Below, one piece after another: positions 40,527 to 40,713 of a DNA stretch of 40,713 nt. The first letter of the stretch is position 1. Each line of letters begins with the position of its first letter. Position numbers and translations under genes: made by a program. A model generated the notes under the pieces. The model ran no database searches. It was not told the origin of the DNA and worked only from the letters and a program-made list of their open reading frames with translations. The DNA lies in the NCBI GenBank assembly GCA_024277055.1, contig JAJRVZ010000153.1, forward strand, positions 1-40,713. The letters are read 5' to 3'. The stretch is from Calditrichota bacterium. Its GTDB lineage: Bacteria; Calditrichota; Calditrichia; JAJRVZ01.

Positions 40527-40713
40527 CTAACCGGAGGTGGGGAGGTTAAGAGTGATACGTAAAGTGTTTCGGAGGGACCACACCTCACTTCTGATTACTG
40601 TAAAATGATTCGTAGGTGAAAAGGGGGATTGCAGTTTCCGATTAACGGTTTATTTGCCAATAATTTCAATTACAATTCCTATTACAAATAGGGGTAAAAC
40701 AGTCGCATGAACC

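Larger units (their letters stand above)
39993..40713. other. About 720-bp gene-poor AT-rich end with repeats
   Basis: No ORF here looks coding (the 60-codon ORF at 40335-40517 is low-complexity and crosses a repeat). It contains an ATTG-based imperfect tandem stretch (40187-40213), the right copy of the direct repeat (40402-40526) and another GTGATACGTAA string (40552-40562; first at 40415-40425). No tRNA-like or CRISPR-like structure was seen. Confidence 0.6.

Noticed and set aside
39993-40713. CRISPR array or tRNA in the gene-poor right end
   Set aside because: The repeats are degenerate and irregularly spaced with no constant spacer length, and no cloverleaf-like sequence was seen.

Overview
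The window looks like chromosomal DNA from a Gram-negative, non-model bacterium of the FCB superphylum, most plausibly Calditrichota/KSB1-like. This is inferred from protein content: PorV/PorQ-type and FadL-type outer-membrane proteins, lamin-tail-domain proteins ending in a FlgD-type Ig domain, lipoproteins with clear lipoboxes, and FG-GAP/ASPIC sensor architecture. No rRNA or tRNA was seen, so the phylum cannot be fixed. Most genes are tightly packed, with frequent 1-14 nt overlaps. TGA is used normally as a stop. Base composition is near 50% G+C except for an AT-rich right end.

Layout. (1) 1-4347, minus: a transmembrane Ser/Thr kinase with a very large extracytoplasmic propeller/FG-GAP/ASPIC sensor, overlapping by 8 nt a GAF-domain gene that runs off the left edge. 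(2) 4390-6041, plus: a TIGR01212/YhcC-like radical SAM protein and MobB. (3) 6042-10649, minus: seven closely packed genes (cNMP-binding protein, AI-2E-type permease, MscS channel, two small membrane proteins, MTH1187 thiamine-binding protein, free-standing B3/B4 domain). (4) 10839-15102: a cystathionine beta-synthase-type enzyme with CBS domains, a GAF-SpoIIE/PP2C phosphatase, and an EamA permease. (5) 15335-25826, plus: a cell-envelope locus with a very large secreted LTD/Ig/OB-fold protein split by one in-frame TGA, a PorV/PorQ-like protein, a helix-hairpin-helix beta-barrel protein, a FadL/OmpP1-like protein and an exported 5'-nucleotidase. (6) 26194-32912: nucleotide-sugar dehydrogenase, flavin reductase, PlsX, glyoxylate/hydroxypyruvate reductase, and an exported M3 oligoendopeptidase followed by a clean terminator. 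(7) 33046-38596, plus: ABC-F ATPase, a lipoprotein isoaspartyl peptidase, a periplasmic protein of unknown function and a lipoprotein D-aminoacylase-like amidohydrolase. (8) 38687-40713: bacterioferritin, then an AT-rich, gene-poor end with one small lipoprotein gene bracketed by two related direct repeats.

How the genes may work together. Region 5 is the best candidate for a little-described system. LTD plus OB-fold modules, a HhH-bearing outer-membrane barrel and an exported 5'-nucleotidase together suggest binding, uptake or salvage of extracellular nucleic acid or nucleotides. This is a hypothesis from domain associations, since no nuclease catalytic domain was recognised. Regions 6-7 hold an apparent periplasmic peptide-salvage set (M3 peptidase, isoaspartyl peptidase, D-aminoacylase-like enzyme). 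The kinase, GAF and PP2C genes suggest Ser/Thr phosphorylation-based envelope sensing.
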